Source of the DNA: Streptomyces sp. 2114.4
GTDB lineage: Bacteria > Actinomycetota > Actinomycetes > Streptomycetales > Streptomycetaceae
NCBI RefSeq assembly: GCF_900187385.1
Contig: NZ_FYEY01000001.1
Coordinates: forward strand, 3,968,001-4,032,000
Length of the DNA: 64,000 nucleotides
Direction: 5' to 3'
Each line of letters begins with the position of its first letter. Within the stretch, counting starts at the first letter, position 1. A model generated the notes under the pieces. The model was not told the origin of the DNA. It saw nothing but the letters and a program-made list of their open reading frames with translations, and made no database searches. Below, one piece after another: positions 8,605 to 17,059 of this stretch. The translations under genes were made by a program, and so were the position numbers.

Positions 8605-9279
8605 TCAGCCGCCCTCCGGCCCCTCGATCCGCGCATGGCGGCCGATCCAGGCATGCATCGCGATGGCGGCCGCGGCCCCCGCGTTGATCGAGCGGGTCGA
8701 GCCGAACTGCGCGATCGAGCAGACCAGCGAGGCATGCCGCCGCGCCTCCTCGGTCAGCCCCGGCCCCTCCTGGCCGAACAGCAGCACACAGCGCCGCGGC
8801 AGCGCGGTCGTCTCCAGCGGCACGGAACCGGGGAGATTGTCGATCCCGATGATCGGCAGTTCCTCGGCCGCCGCCCAGGCGGTGAGGTCCGCGGTGTCCG
8901 GGTGGTGGCGGACGTGCTGGTAGCGGTCGGTCACCATCGCGCCGCGGCGGTTCCAGCGGCGCTGCCCGACGATATGGATCTCCTTGGCCAGGAACGCATT
9001 CGCGGTCCGTACGACCGAGCCGATGTTGAAGTCGTGGCCCCAGTTCTCGACCGCCACATGGAAGTCATGGCGGCGGGTGTCGAGGTCGGCGACGATCGCC
9101 TCGCGCCTCCAGTAGCGGTAGTGGTCGACGACATTGCGGCGGTCACCGTGCGCAAGCAGCTCGGGGTCCAGGCGGTCGTCCTGGGGCCAGGGCTCCGGAT
9201 GCGGTCCGACGCCGATCTGGGTCCCGTACCCCTCGTCGTACTGAAGGGCCTCGGCGGGGGCGGTTTTCTCGCTGCTCAC
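8605..9279 (-). CDS. TrmH/SpoU-family RNA 2'-O-methyltransferase
   Basis: SPOUT-fold methyltransferase (224 aa) expected to methylate a ribose in tRNA or rRNA using S-adenosylmethionine. The three SpoU motifs are visible: motif 1 NIGSVVRTANAF, motif 2 LLFGQEGPGLTEEA, motif 3 RSINAGAAAAIAMHAW. The start is GTG 9279 (VSSEKTAPA), which overlaps the stop of the HTTM gene as GTGA, so it is co-translated with that gene although the functions look unrelated. The RNA target cannot be told from sequence. Confidence 0.88.
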   Translation of the reverse strand: MSSEKTAPAEALQYDEGYGTQIGVGPHPEPWPQDDRLDPELLAHGDRRNVVDHYRYWRREAIVADLDTRRHDFHVAVENWGHDFNIGSVVRTANAFLAKEIHIVGQRRWNRRGAMVTDRYQHVRHHPDTADLTAWAAAEELPIIGIDNLPGSVPLETTALPRRCVLLFGQEGPGLTEEARRHASLVCSIAQFGSTRSINAGAAAAIAMHAWIGRHARIEGPEGG

Positions 9280-10685
9280 CCTACGAGCGTATGGCCACCG
9301 TCGCCGCGCCCCGTACGGGCCTCCGGCTCTCCGCCCCCGGGCCCGTCGGCCGGGCGGGCCGCGGCGCCGCGCGAAAAGAGCCGTTCGCGCAGGCCGGAGA
9401 GGCGTGCGGAGACCCAGGTCAGGAAGTTCGTCGGCAGAAAGACCGCGTCCGCGGTGATCATCGCGAGCGAGAAGAACGGCAGCCCGAGCAGGAACGCGAT
9501 CGAAAGGTGCTCGCAGATCATCGCGACCAGCAGCACATTCTTCAGCCGGCGGTTGAAGACCGTGAACGGGAAGGCGACCTGCACCATCACCGTCCCGTAG
9601 GTGATCAGCATGACCATTACGCCGTTGCTGCCCAGCAGCTCGGACAGCGCCGGCCAGGGGGAGAAGTAGTCCAGGTGCATCGGGTAGTAGACCGCGGTGC
9701 CGTCCTGCCAGCGTGAGCCCTGGATCTTGTACCAGCCGGCCGTGGCGTAGATCAGGCAGACCTCGACCACGATCACCAGCAGCGCGCCGTTGTGGGCGAG
9801 CTTGGCGAGGGTGTCCAGTACGGTGCGCGGCTCGCCGGGTGCGTAGCGCTGCACCGCCCACCACAGACCGTGTACCAGCCACAGGCCCCACAGCGCCAGG
9901 CTCCAGCCGATGTGCGGGAACGGGCCGCCCTCGGACCAGCTGAGGCCGTAGCTGCCCTGGAGCTGGGCGGCGGCCAGACCGAGGCCGAGCACGGCCCACA
10001 GGATGACGCCGGGCAGATCGCGGGAGGCAGGTGCGCGCGCGGCTTCCTCGCGACCGGCGGCGTGCGCGGCGGCCGCTGCCCGCTTCGCCCGGCGTGCGTC
10101 CAGCGACCAGACCTGTCCGCACCGGGTCAGCACGAGGTACATCGACATCAGGTGGATGACGTTGTCGCCGCCGTCGCCTATGAAGATGCTGCGGTTCTGC
10201 AGCGAGATCACGCCCACCATGAACAGCACCGACATGGTGCGGGTGCGCCAGCCCAGCATCAGCAGCGCGCCGGCCACGACGGCCATGAGGTAGACGCACT
10301 CGAACCAGCCGGGGCTGTCGGACCAGGGGAGGACCGAGAAGGCGTGGTTGCCATCCAGAAGGCGGCGGGCCATGTCCAGGTTCCAGGGGCTGTCGGGCCC
10401 GTAGAGAACCCCGCGGTGCGGCCACTCGCGCAGCAGGAACAGCAGCCACGTCGCCGAGAAGCCGATCCGGATCACGGCGGTCTGGTACGGGGCCAGCGCA
10501 CGGCTGGTGACCAGCCCGAAGCCGCGTCCGATGGCGCGCTCGATGCGGGTCTCCCGGTAGGCGTCGGGCTCCGGGGACGTCTGCGGTGCCTGGGCCTGCC
10601 GCGGCACGTCGGCCGTCTCCGTGGTCTGCGGGGCCTGCTGGTCGCTCGGCGTCTGCTGAGGCTGGTGGGGCGTCGGTGACGTCAC
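9276..10685 (-). CDS. HTTM-domain membrane protein (vitamin-K-dependent gamma-carboxylase-like)
   Basis: A 469-aa polytopic membrane protein of the HTTM group, named for its horizontally transferred transmembrane domain related to vitamin K-dependent carboxylase. Residues 1-45 form a Gln/Pro-rich cytoplasmic tail. After that come several hydrophobic segments such as VIRIGFSATWLLFLL, YLMAVVAGALLML and LVIVVEVCLIYATAGWYKI; the last, an ATAGWYKIQ block, is typical. GTG 10685 overlaps the DUF5819 stop (GTGA), so I prefer it to the upstream in-frame ATG at 10853. The DUF5819-HTTM pair is a common actinobacterial two-gene unit. Substrate and reaction are unknown. Confidence 0.8.
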   Translation of the reverse strand: MTSPTPHQPQQTPSDQQAPQTTETADVPRQAQAPQTSPEPDAYRETRIERAIGRGFGLVTSRALAPYQTAVIRIGFSATWLLFLLREWPHRGVLYGPDSPWNLDMARRLLDGNHAFSVLPWSDSPGWFECVYLMAVVAGALLMLGWRTRTMSVLFMVGVISLQNRSIFIGDGGDNVIHLMSMYLVLTRCGQVWSLDARRAKRAAAAAHAAGREEAARAPASRDLPGVILWAVLGLGLAAAQLQGSYGLSWSEGGPFPHIGWSLALWGLWLVHGLWWAVQRYAPGEPRTVLDTLAKLAHNGALLVIVVEVCLIYATAGWYKIQGSRWQDGTAVYYPMHLDYFSPWPALSELLGSNGVMVMLITYGTVMVQVAFPFTVFNRRLKNVLLVAMICEHLSIAFLLGLPFFSLAMITADAVFLPTNFLTWVSARLSGLRERLFSRGAAARPADGPGGGEPEARTGRGDGGHTLVG

Positions 10686-11377
10686 TGGCTGTTCGCCCCC
10701 TTGGGCAGGTCGTCTGCGGTGACCTGCCACCAGGGCAGCACGCGGTACACGGGCTTCTCGCTGATCTTCTCGGAGCTCCATGGCGGCGGGCGGACCGCCG
10801 TCGTCTGCGAACGGACCTGGACCTGTTCGACGCGGCCGCCGCCCTCGGTCCACTCGCCGTCCATTCGGAGCATCACGAGCCGCCGGATATAGCGCTCGGA
10901 GAGCTCACCGCGCAGGCCGACGGGGCGGCTCTGGGCGTTGTGGGTGTTGACGAAGAGCTCCCAGCCACGGCGGAGTTGGTTCTGCTGGGTGTGGCTGGGC
11001 AGCGGGTTGTGGAGGATGCCCTGGCCGTCGCGGGCGGTCAGATCGGTCCAGCCGGTGGTCCGCGGGGAACCGTCCTCGGTGCGCAGTTGCGCACGGACCT
11101 GTACCGCGATGTTCTGCTGCAGCGGATTGGGGGCGAACAGCTTCCAGTTCTGTTCGTACTCGGGGTAGACGTAGTCGCTGATCAGGGCGCCCTGCTGTTT
11201 GCTGAGCGTGTTCGACGGCGCCACGTGCAGGAACATCATGGCGAGATGAATCGCGACGATGACCGCGAGGGCGCAGGCCGCCACCCCTATGACGATCCGC
11301 GAGGGCAGCGAGAGCGCGGACAATGGCCGCGTTTCGTCCCCGTATGACTGCATTCCCGCCCCGTTCCCAGAATCCAT
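10682..11377 (-). CDS. DUF5819 family membrane-anchored protein
   Basis: A 231-aa protein with one N-terminal membrane anchor (IVIGVAACALAVIVAIHLAMMFL, about residues 28-50) and a soluble extracytoplasmic domain containing YPEYEQNWKLFAPNP and RGWELFVNTHN. This matches the DUF5819 family, which regularly precedes HTTM genes. Start ATG 11377 has GGAGCGGAG upstream; ATG 11353 is an alternative. It is the first gene of a three-gene operon with the HTTM and SpoU genes. The biochemical role is not known. Confidence 0.75.
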   Translation of the reverse strand: MDSGNGAGMQSYGDETRPLSALSLPSRIVIGVAACALAVIVAIHLAMMFLHVAPSNTLSKQQGALISDYVYPEYEQNWKLFAPNPLQQNIAVQVRAQLRTEDGSPRTTGWTDLTARDGQGILHNPLPSHTQQNQLRRGWELFVNTHNAQSRPVGLRGELSERYIRRLVMLRMDGEWTEGGGRVEQVQVRSQTTAVRPPPWSSEKISEKPVYRVLPWWQVTADDLPKGANSQ

Positions 11378-11438
11378 GCGGTCAACTCCGCTCCGGAACC
11401 GTACCTACGCAGCCGCACCGGGCACACCCTCGGCCGGG

Positions 11439-11447
11439 TTATCCACA
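11439..11447 (+). promoter_or_regulatory. DnaA-box match TTATCCACA
   Basis: Perfect TTATCCACA in the divergent region between the DUF5819 gene and paaA. One of several such 9-mers in the window. Confidence 0.35.
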
Positions 11448-11483
11448 GGCTTGACACCCGCGGTCCGCCCGCTCACCATTGAA

Positions 11484-11499
11484 CCGAACGATCGGTCGG
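11484..11499. promoter_or_regulatory. TetR-type 16-bp operator upstream of paaA
   Basis: CCGAACGATCGGTCGG, a near-perfect palindrome ending 22 nt before the paaA ATG. It is the exact inverse of the site at 6695-6710. A repressor bound here would block paaABCDE transcription or initiation. Confidence 0.75.
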
Positions 11500-11520
11500 T
11501 CGGGAGCGAGGGGGCACCAC

Positions 11521-12471
11521 ATGACGACGATCGCGCCGGAGGAAACGGCACGCGAGGCCGTATTCGACGCCACCGTGGCCGCGGACGAACGCATCGAGCC
11601 ACGGGACTGGATGCCGGACGCCTACCGCTCGACACTCGTGCGCCAGATCGCGCAGCACGCCCACTCCGAGATCATCGGCATGCAGCCGGAGGGCAACTGG
11701 ATCACCCGCGCGCCGTCCCTGCGCCGCAAGGCGATCCTGATGGCCAAGGTGCAGGACGAGGCCGGTCACGGCCTGTATCTCTACAGCGCCGCCGAAACTC
11801 TGGGCACCAGCCGCGACGAACTGCTCGACAAGCTGCACTCCGGCCGCCAGAAGTACTCCTCGATCTTCAACTACCCGACCCTGACCTGGGCCGATGTCGG
11901 AGCCGTCGGCTGGCTGGTGGACGGCGCTGCGATCACCAACCAGGTCCCGCTCTGCCGCTGTTCCTACGGCCCCTACGCCCGCGCGATGGTCCGTATCTGC
12001 AAGGAGGAGTCCTTCCACCAGCGGCAGGGCTACGAACTCCTGCTGACCCTCAGCCGCGGCACCGAGGCACAGCACGCCATGGCGCAGGATGCGGTGAACC
12101 GCTGGTGGTGGCCCTCGCTGATGATGTTCGGCCCCCCGGACGACGAGTCCTCGCACTCCGCGCAGTCCATGGCCTGGAAGATCAAGCGGCACTCCAACGA
12201 CGAGCTGCGCCAGCGCTTCGTGGACATCTGCGTCCCCCAGGCCGAAGCCCTCGGACTCACGCTCCCCGACCCGGAACTGACGTGGAACGACGACCGCGGC
12301 CACTGGGACTTCGGCCCGATCGACTGGGCCGAGTTCCGCGAGGTCCTCAAGGGCAACGGCCCCTGCAACGAGCAGCGGATAAGCCGCCGGCGGCAGGCTC
12401 ACGAGGACGGCGCCTGGGTGCGCGAGGCAGCCGCCGCACACGCGGCCAAGCACGGGGAGGTCACCCGATGA
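11521..12471 (+). CDS. paaA: Phenylacetyl-CoA 1,2-epoxidase subunit PaaA (catalytic)
   Basis: Catalytic diiron subunit of the multicomponent epoxidase that turns phenylacetyl-CoA into its ring-1,2-epoxide (316 aa). Ferritin-like ligand motifs are visible: AKVQDEAGHGLYL (ExxH) and VRICKEESFHQRQG (ExxH). Start ATG 11521 (MTTIAPEE) follows GAGGGGG; the frame is open to 11479, but that would overlap the operator. It is the first gene of a tightly overlapping paaABCDE operon and shares a 4-nt ATGA overlap with paaB. Confidence 0.95.
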   Translation: MTTIAPEETAREAVFDATVAADERIEPRDWMPDAYRSTLVRQIAQHAHSEIIGMQPEGNWITRAPSLRRKAILMAKVQDEAGHGLYLYSAAETLGTSRDELLDKLHSGRQKYSSIFNYPTLTWADVGAVGWLVDGAAITNQVPLCRCSYGPYARAMVRICKEESFHQRQGYELLLTLSRGTEAQHAMAQDAVNRWWWPSLMMFGPPDDESSHSAQSMAWKIKRHSNDELRQRFVDICVPQAEALGLTLPDPELTWNDDRGHWDFGPIDWAEFREVLKGNGPCNEQRISRRRQAHEDGAWVREAAAAHAAKHGEVTR

Positions 12472-12806
12472 CGACACCACGCCCTGCCGACGCCCCCGCG
12501 ACCACCGCGGGGACGGCCGCCCGGTCCGCCGACTGGCCCCTGTGGGAGGTCTTCGTCCGCAGCCGCCGCGGACTCTCCCACACCCACGCCGGCAGCCTGC
12601 ACGCACCGGACGCGGAGATGGCGCTGCGCAACGCCCGCGACCTCTACACCCGCCGCTCGGAAGGCGTCTCCCTCTGGGTGGTGCCCTCCGCGCAGGTCAC
12701 CGCGTCCTCGCCGGACGAGAAGGACAGCTTCTTCGAGCCGGCCGGTGACAAGCCCTACCGCCACCCGACCTTCTACGAGATCCCGGACGGGGTGCATCAC
12801 CTTTGA
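12468..12806 (+). CDS. paaB: Phenylacetyl-CoA epoxidase subunit PaaB
   Basis: A small 112-aa structural subunit of the epoxidase. The conserved WPLWEVFVRSRRGLSHTHAGSLHAPD and SEGVSLWVVPSAQV blocks identify the family (given here as two motifs near residues 24-50 and 64-78). It starts inside the paaA stop (ATGA) and ends as TGATG with paaC. PaaB is essential for complex function but has no cofactor of its own. Confidence 0.95.
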   Translation: MTTPRPADAPATTAGTAARSADWPLWEVFVRSRRGLSHTHAGSLHAPDAEMALRNARDLYTRRSEGVSLWVVPSAQVTASSPDEKDSFFEPAGDKPYRHPTFYEIPDGVHHL

Positions 12807-13522
12807 TGAACGCAACCGCCACCCCGGCCCTGCCCCTCGGGGACGACGCCCTGATCCTCTCCCACCGCCTGGGCGAGTGGGCGGGGCACGCCCCGGTCCT
12901 GGAGGAGGAGGTCGCCCTGGCCAATATCGCGCTGGACCTGCTCGGCCAGGCCCGTGTGCTGCTCTCCCTCGTGGGCGATGAGGACGAGCTGGCCTATCTG
13001 CGCGAGGAGCGGCAGTTCCGCAACCTCCAGCTCGTCGAGCAGCCCAACGGCGACTTCGCCCACACCATCGCCCGCCAGCTCTACTTCTCCACCTACCAGG
13101 AGCTGCTGTTCGACCATCTCGCTTCGGCAGAGAGCGAGTTGGCGCCGCTGGCCGCGAAGGCCGTCAAGGAGGTCGCCTACCACCGCGACCACGCCCATCA
13201 GTGGACGCTGCGCCTGGGCGACGGCACCGCCGAGAGCCGCACCCGGATGCAACGTGCCCTGGACGCCCTCTGGCGCTTCACCGGCGAACTGTTCGAGCCG
13301 GTGGCAGGACTGGAAACAGTGCCCTGGCCGGCCCTGCACGACAGCTGGACCGCACGCATCACCGCCACCCTGGAACAAGCCACCCTCACCGTCCCCGAAG
13401 GCCCCCGGCACGGCGCCTGGACCGCCGGCGCGGGCCGCCAGGGCCTGCACACCGAATCGTTCGGACGGCTGCTCGCCGAGATGCAGCACCTCCACCGCAG
13501 CCACCCGGGGGCGGCATGGTGA
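12806..13522 (+). CDS. paaC: Phenylacetyl-CoA epoxidase subunit PaaC (structural)
   Basis: A 238-aa ferritin-like subunit that forms the scaffold heterodimer with PaaA but lacks a full diiron site. It contains LILSHRLGEWAGHAPVLEEE, ANIALDLLGQARVLL and KEVAYHRDHAHQWTLRLGDGT (the PaaC signature). Start ATG 12806 overlaps the paaB stop; a TTG immediately before (12803) is also in frame but less likely. The 3' end overlaps paaD by 7 nt. Confidence 0.94.
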   Translation: MNATATPALPLGDDALILSHRLGEWAGHAPVLEEEVALANIALDLLGQARVLLSLVGDEDELAYLREERQFRNLQLVEQPNGDFAHTIARQLYFSTYQELLFDHLASAESELAPLAAKAVKEVAYHRDHAHQWTLRLGDGTAESRTRMQRALDALWRFTGELFEPVAGLETVPWPALHDSWTARITATLEQATLTVPEGPRHGAWTAGAGRQGLHTESFGRLLAEMQHLHRSHPGAAW

Positions 13523-14013
13523 CCACCACCGCCCTCGAAGAGGAACTGCTTGCCCTGGCCGGCTCCGTTCCCGACCCGGAGCTGCCGGTGCTCACCCTCG
13601 CCGAACTGGGAGTGCTGCGCGGGGTACAGCTGACCGGCCCCGGCCGGGTCGAGGTGCGTCTCACCCCCACCTACACCGGCTGCCCCGCCATCGAGACGAT
13701 GTCGGCCGACATCGAGCGTGTGCTGCACGACCACGGGATACCCGAGGTCGAGGTCCGCACGGTCCTCAGCCCGCCGTGGACCACGGACGCGATCACCGCC
13801 GAGGGCCGCCGCAAGCTCGCGGAATTCGGTATCGCACCCCCGCGCCCCACGGGACCGGCCGGCGGCCCGGTCGCCGTCGACCTCACCCTTCGCTGCCCGC
13901 ACTGCGGATCGACCGACACCACCCTGCTGAGCCGGTTCTCCTCCACGGCATGCAAGGCACTGCGACGCTGTGAGTCCTGCCGCGAACCCTTCGACCACTT
14001 CAAGGAGTTGTGA
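13516..14013 (+). CDS. paaD: PaaD, Fe-S assembly (MIP18/SufT-like) factor of the epoxidase
   Basis: A 165-aa DUF59/MIP18-like protein thought to help insert or protect the metal centres of the epoxidase. The N-terminal DUF59 domain carries SVPDPELPVLTLAELG and TPTYTGCPAIE. The C-terminus is a zinc-ribbon-like tail (CPHCGSTDTTLLSRF...CKALRRCESC), the usual PaaD arrangement. Start ATG 13516 (or GTG 13519) lies within the paaC end. Confidence 0.92.
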   Translation: MVTTTALEEELLALAGSVPDPELPVLTLAELGVLRGVQLTGPGRVEVRLTPTYTGCPAIETMSADIERVLHDHGIPEVEVRTVLSPPWTTDAITAEGRRKLAEFGIAPPRPTGPAGGPVAVDLTLRCPHCGSTDTTLLSRFSSTACKALRRCESCREPFDHFKEL

Positions 14014-15056
14014 TGTTCCACCCGCTCCAGGTCCGGGAGATCGAGCGGCTCACGGACGACGCGGTGGCCGTCACCTTCGCGGTCCCGCCCGAGCTGCGCA
14101 CGGCCTTCCGGCACACCCCCGGACAGCACATCGCCCTGCGCAGAACGGTCGACGGCCAGGAGATCCGCCGTACGTACTCCATCTGCACCCCGGCCACCGA
14201 CCAGCCCGTCCTGCGAGTGGGCATCCGCCTCGTCGAGGACGGCATCTTCTCGACGTACGCGCTCAAGGAACTCGCCGTCGGCGACACGGTGGAGGTAATG
14301 GCCCCGGCCGGCCGGTTCACCCTCGCACCACGTCCCGGGCATTTCGTCGCCATCGTCGGCGGCAGTGGCATCACCCCCGTGCTGTCCATCGCCTCCACCC
14401 TGCTCGAACGGCAGCCGGACGCCCACTTCTGCCTCATCCGCAGCGACCGCACGGCGGCGTCGACGATGTTCCTGGAGGAGGTGGCCGACCTCAAGGACCG
14501 CTATCCCCAGCGCTTCCAGCTCATCCACACCCTCTCGCGCGAGGAGCAACAAGCCGGCCTGCCCTCCGGCCGCCTGGACGAGGCCCGGCTCCGCTCCCTC
14601 CTGCCGGCGCTCCTGAAGATCGACTCCGTGGACGGCTGGTACCTCTGCGGCCCCTACGGCCTGGTCCAGGGCGCCGAACGCGCCCTCCGCGCCCTCCACG
14701 TGCCCCGCACCCGCATCCACGAAGAGATCTTCCACGTCGACAACGGCGCCCCGACCGCCCCCGCCGCCGCCACCCCCGCGCACAGCACCGTGACCGCCAC
14801 CCTCGACGGCCGCTCCGGCACCTGGCCGGTCCACGACAGCGAGTCGCTGCTCGAGGCGGTCCTGCGCAACCGCGCGGACGCCCCGTACGCCTGCAAGGGC
14901 GGCGTCTGCGGCACCTGCCGCGCCTTCCTCGTCTCGGGCGAGATCCGCATGGACCGCAACTTCGCCCTGGAATCCGACGAGGTCGACGCGGGGTACGTCC
15001 TCGCCTGCCAGTCCCACCCGGTCACGGAGAAGGTCGAGCTGGACTTCGACCGATGA
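14013..15056 (+). CDS. paaE: PaaE, ferredoxin-NAD(P)H reductase of the epoxidase
   Basis: Electron-transfer component (347 aa) passing electrons from NAD(P)H via FAD and a [2Fe-2S] cluster to PaaA. Domains in order: FAD-binding (IRRTYSICTP), NAD-binding (IVGGSGITPVLSIA), and a C-terminal plant-type ferredoxin with C-x4-C-x2-C (ACKGGVCGTCRA) and a last cysteine in LACQSHP. ATG 14013 overlaps the paaD stop as TGATG; GTG 14010 is possible. Last gene of the operon. Confidence 0.95.
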   Translation: MFHPLQVREIERLTDDAVAVTFAVPPELRTAFRHTPGQHIALRRTVDGQEIRRTYSICTPATDQPVLRVGIRLVEDGIFSTYALKELAVGDTVEVMAPAGRFTLAPRPGHFVAIVGGSGITPVLSIASTLLERQPDAHFCLIRSDRTAASTMFLEEVADLKDRYPQRFQLIHTLSREEQQAGLPSGRLDEARLRSLLPALLKIDSVDGWYLCGPYGLVQGAERALRALHVPRTRIHEEIFHVDNGAPTAPAAATPAHSTVTATLDGRSGTWPVHDSESLLEAVLRNRADAPYACKGGVCGTCRAFLVSGEIRMDRNFALESDEVDAGYVLACQSHPVTEKVELDFDR

Positions 15057-15247
15057 CCCCCATGACCCCATGACCCCGATGAACCTGATGAACCTGATGA
15101 ATCCGGTCCGTGCGGACACCACCGCATAGCGCTCGCGGACGCCCCGACGCCTCCGCCGCCTCACCCGCCCGCCTCTGCCGCCCCTTCCGCCGCTCTCCCG
15201 GACCCGTCCCTCTCGCCCCTTCCAACGGTTCCGCCATTCCCAATTCC

Positions 15248-15261
15248 TGGAACATGTTCTA
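15248..15261. promoter_or_regulatory. KstR-like operator TnnAACnnGTTnnA
   Basis: TGGAACATGTTCTA matches the KstR consensus TNNAACNNGTTNNA and contains the perfect palindrome GAACATGTTC. It lies 46 nt before the acyl-CoA dehydrogenase start. KstR controls sterol catabolism in actinobacteria; binding here is inferred from motif match only. Confidence 0.6.
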
Positions 15262-15307
15262 CCTTGACGCTTCGTCAGTTCGAGGCGGCGCGTGGGAGGA
15301 CAGTGCA

Positions 15308-16441
15308 ATGGACTTCACCTTCACCGAGGAGCAGCAGGCCGCCGCCGAAGCGGCCAGGGCCGTCTTCGCGGGCGTCGCACCGGACGGCGTGCCCAGCCCG
15401 GCGCTCACCCCAGGTGCGGTCGCCGACGACTTCGACCGCGCCCTGTGGCGCAAGCTCGCCGACGCCGACCTGCTGAGCCTGCCGATCGCGCCCGAGCACG
15501 GCGGCGCGGGCCTCGACCCGATCGCGCTCTGCCTCGTACTCCGCGAATCGGCCAAGGTGCTGGCGCGAGTGCCGCTGCTGGAGGCCGGCGCCGCCGCGCT
15601 CATCCTCCAGCGTTACGCGGCCGACGAGCTGGGTGCGCACGTCCTGCCCCGCATTGCTGCCGGGGAGCTCGTCGTGACCGTCGCCGGCAGCGGGCGCACC
15701 GGGCACGAACCGGCCGAACTCGCCGTCGACGCCCGCCAGGAGGGTGCCGACTGGGTTTTCGACGGGGTCCAGACCGCCGTTCCCTGGGCCGGGACCGCGG
15801 ACCGAATCCTGCTCCCCGCCCACACCCCCGAAGGCCACGCCGTACTCGCGCTCGTCCCCCGCATCCACCCGGGCGTCACACTCGACGACCAGATATCCAC
15901 CACCGGAGAGCGCCTTGCCGAGGTCCGGCTGGATTCCGTACGTCTCAGCGGCCAGGAAACGATCACTGACCCGGACGCCTGGGAGTTGCTGCGCAACGTT
16001 CTGACCACCGGCACCTGTGCACTCGCCCTGGGCCTGGGCGAGCGCGTCCTCGCCATGACCGGCGACTACACGAGCAAGCGCGAGCAGTTCGGATTCCCGG
16101 TGGCCACCTTCCAGGCCGTCGCCGTCCAGGCCGCCGACCGTTTCATCGACCTGCGCGCCATGGAGGCCACCCTCTGGCAGGCCGCCTGGCGGATCACCAC
16201 CGACGCGGCCGGCCCGCTCCCGCCCGCCGGGGATGTCGCGGTCGCCAAGATCTGGGCCTCGGAGGGTGTACGCCGCGTAGTCCAGACCGCCCAGCACCTT
16301 CACGGTGGCTTCGGCGCCGACACCGACTACGCGCTCCACCGCTACCACGCCTGGGCCAAACAGCTGGAGCTCTCCCTCGGCCCCGCCGCCGCCCACGAGG
16401 AGGCCCTGGGCGACCTGCTCGCAGCACATCCGCTGAGCTGA
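15308..16441 (+). CDS. Acyl-CoA dehydrogenase family protein
   Basis: FAD-dependent acyl-CoA dehydrogenase fold (377 aa). N-terminal helical domain (MDFTFTEEQQAAAEAARAVF), middle beta domain, and C-terminal domain with YTSKREQFGFPVATFQAVAVQAADRF and HLHGGFGADTDYALHRYHAWAKQLEL. The usual catalytic Glu in the C-terminal region is not obvious to me, as in non-catalytic subunits of heterotetrameric steroid-side-chain dehydrogenases. Together with the KstR-like operator this suggests a sterol or CoA-thioester role, but no partner dehydrogenase is adjacent. Start ATG 15308 follows GGGAGGA. It stands as a single-gene unit after paaE. Confidence 0.82.
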   Translation: MDFTFTEEQQAAAEAARAVFAGVAPDGVPSPALTPGAVADDFDRALWRKLADADLLSLPIAPEHGGAGLDPIALCLVLRESAKVLARVPLLEAGAAALILQRYAADELGAHVLPRIAAGELVVTVAGSGRTGHEPAELAVDARQEGADWVFDGVQTAVPWAGTADRILLPAHTPEGHAVLALVPRIHPGVTLDDQISTTGERLAEVRLDSVRLSGQETITDPDAWELLRNVLTTGTCALALGLGERVLAMTGDYTSKREQFGFPVATFQAVAVQAADRFIDLRAMEATLWQAAWRITTDAAGPLPPAGDVAVAKIWASEGVRRVVQTAQHLHGGFGADTDYALHRYHAWAKQLELSLGPAAAHEEALGDLLAAHPLS

Positions 16442-16600
16442 CGCGGGAGAGGAAGGGCGGAGCACAGCGAGCGTCCGCGGGGGGCTCGTGCCACCGATGC
16501 CGGCGCAGCGCCGAGTCTCGGGTGCCACTCGGCGGCCACCGCACGCCGACCGCGAGCCACCGCCCGATGAACCCTCCGACACCGAGCAGCCCAGCCGGCC

Positions 16601-16706
16601 TCCCGGCTCCCGGCTCCCGGCTCCCGGCTCCCGGCTCCCGGCTCCCGGCTCCCGGCTCCCGGCTCCCGGCTCCCGGCTCCCGGCTCCCGGCTCCCGGCTC
16701 CCGGCT
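16601..16706. repeat. Heptamer tandem repeat, about 15 copies of TCCCGGC
   Basis: A 106-nt run of perfect 7-nt units TCCCGGC. It ends inside the complement of the rhodanese stop codon. It is non-coding on either strand as far as I can tell, though a 7-residue period appears in the + frame. Slippage-prone, so copy number may vary between isolates. Confidence 0.95.
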
Positions 16707-17049
16707 AGATGATCACCCCGGCGCCGCCCTTGCCATCCGACACGGGGCGGCCGGCGGCCTCCCAGGCCTGCATGCCGCCCGCGACATTCACCGCGTCGAC
16801 GCCCTGCTGAACCAGGTACTGCGTCACCTGCGCCGAGCGCCCACCGACCCGGCACAGCACGTACACCTTGCCGTCCGCGGGGGCCGCCTCGGTGAACTCT
16901 CCGTAGCGGGCGACGAAGTCGCTCATCGGGATGTGCAGCGCACCCTCGGCGTGCCCCGCCTCCCACTCGTCGTTCTCACGCACGTCCAGGAGAAAGTGCT
17001 CCGACGTGAGAGCGTCGACATCGACCGTGGGCACAGAACCAAATTGCAT
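16705..17049 (-). CDS. Rhodanese-like domain protein (single domain)
   Basis: A 114-aa single-domain sulfurtransferase fold. The active loop is VYVLCRVGGRSAQ, with the persulfide-accepting cysteine followed by RVGGRS. LLDVRENDEWEAGHAEGALHIPMSDF is the usual CDC25/rhodanese N-terminal block. I place the start at ATG 17049 (MQFGSVPTVD); the frame is open to 17103, but that would overlap the upstream J-domain gene more. It lies 10 nt after that gene's stop, so probably an operon. The stop codon is embedded in the last heptamer repeat. Confidence 0.88.
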   Translation of the reverse strand: MQFGSVPTVDVDALTSEHFLLDVRENDEWEAGHAEGALHIPMSDFVARYGEFTEAAPADGKVYVLCRVGGRSAQVTQYLVQQGVDAVNVAGGMQAWEAAGRPVSDGKGGAGVII

Positions 17050-17059
17050 GGTCCCGACG

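Noticed and set aside
16601..16706. CRISPR array
   Set aside because: Contiguous 7-nt units without spacers and no cas genes; simple tandem repeat.
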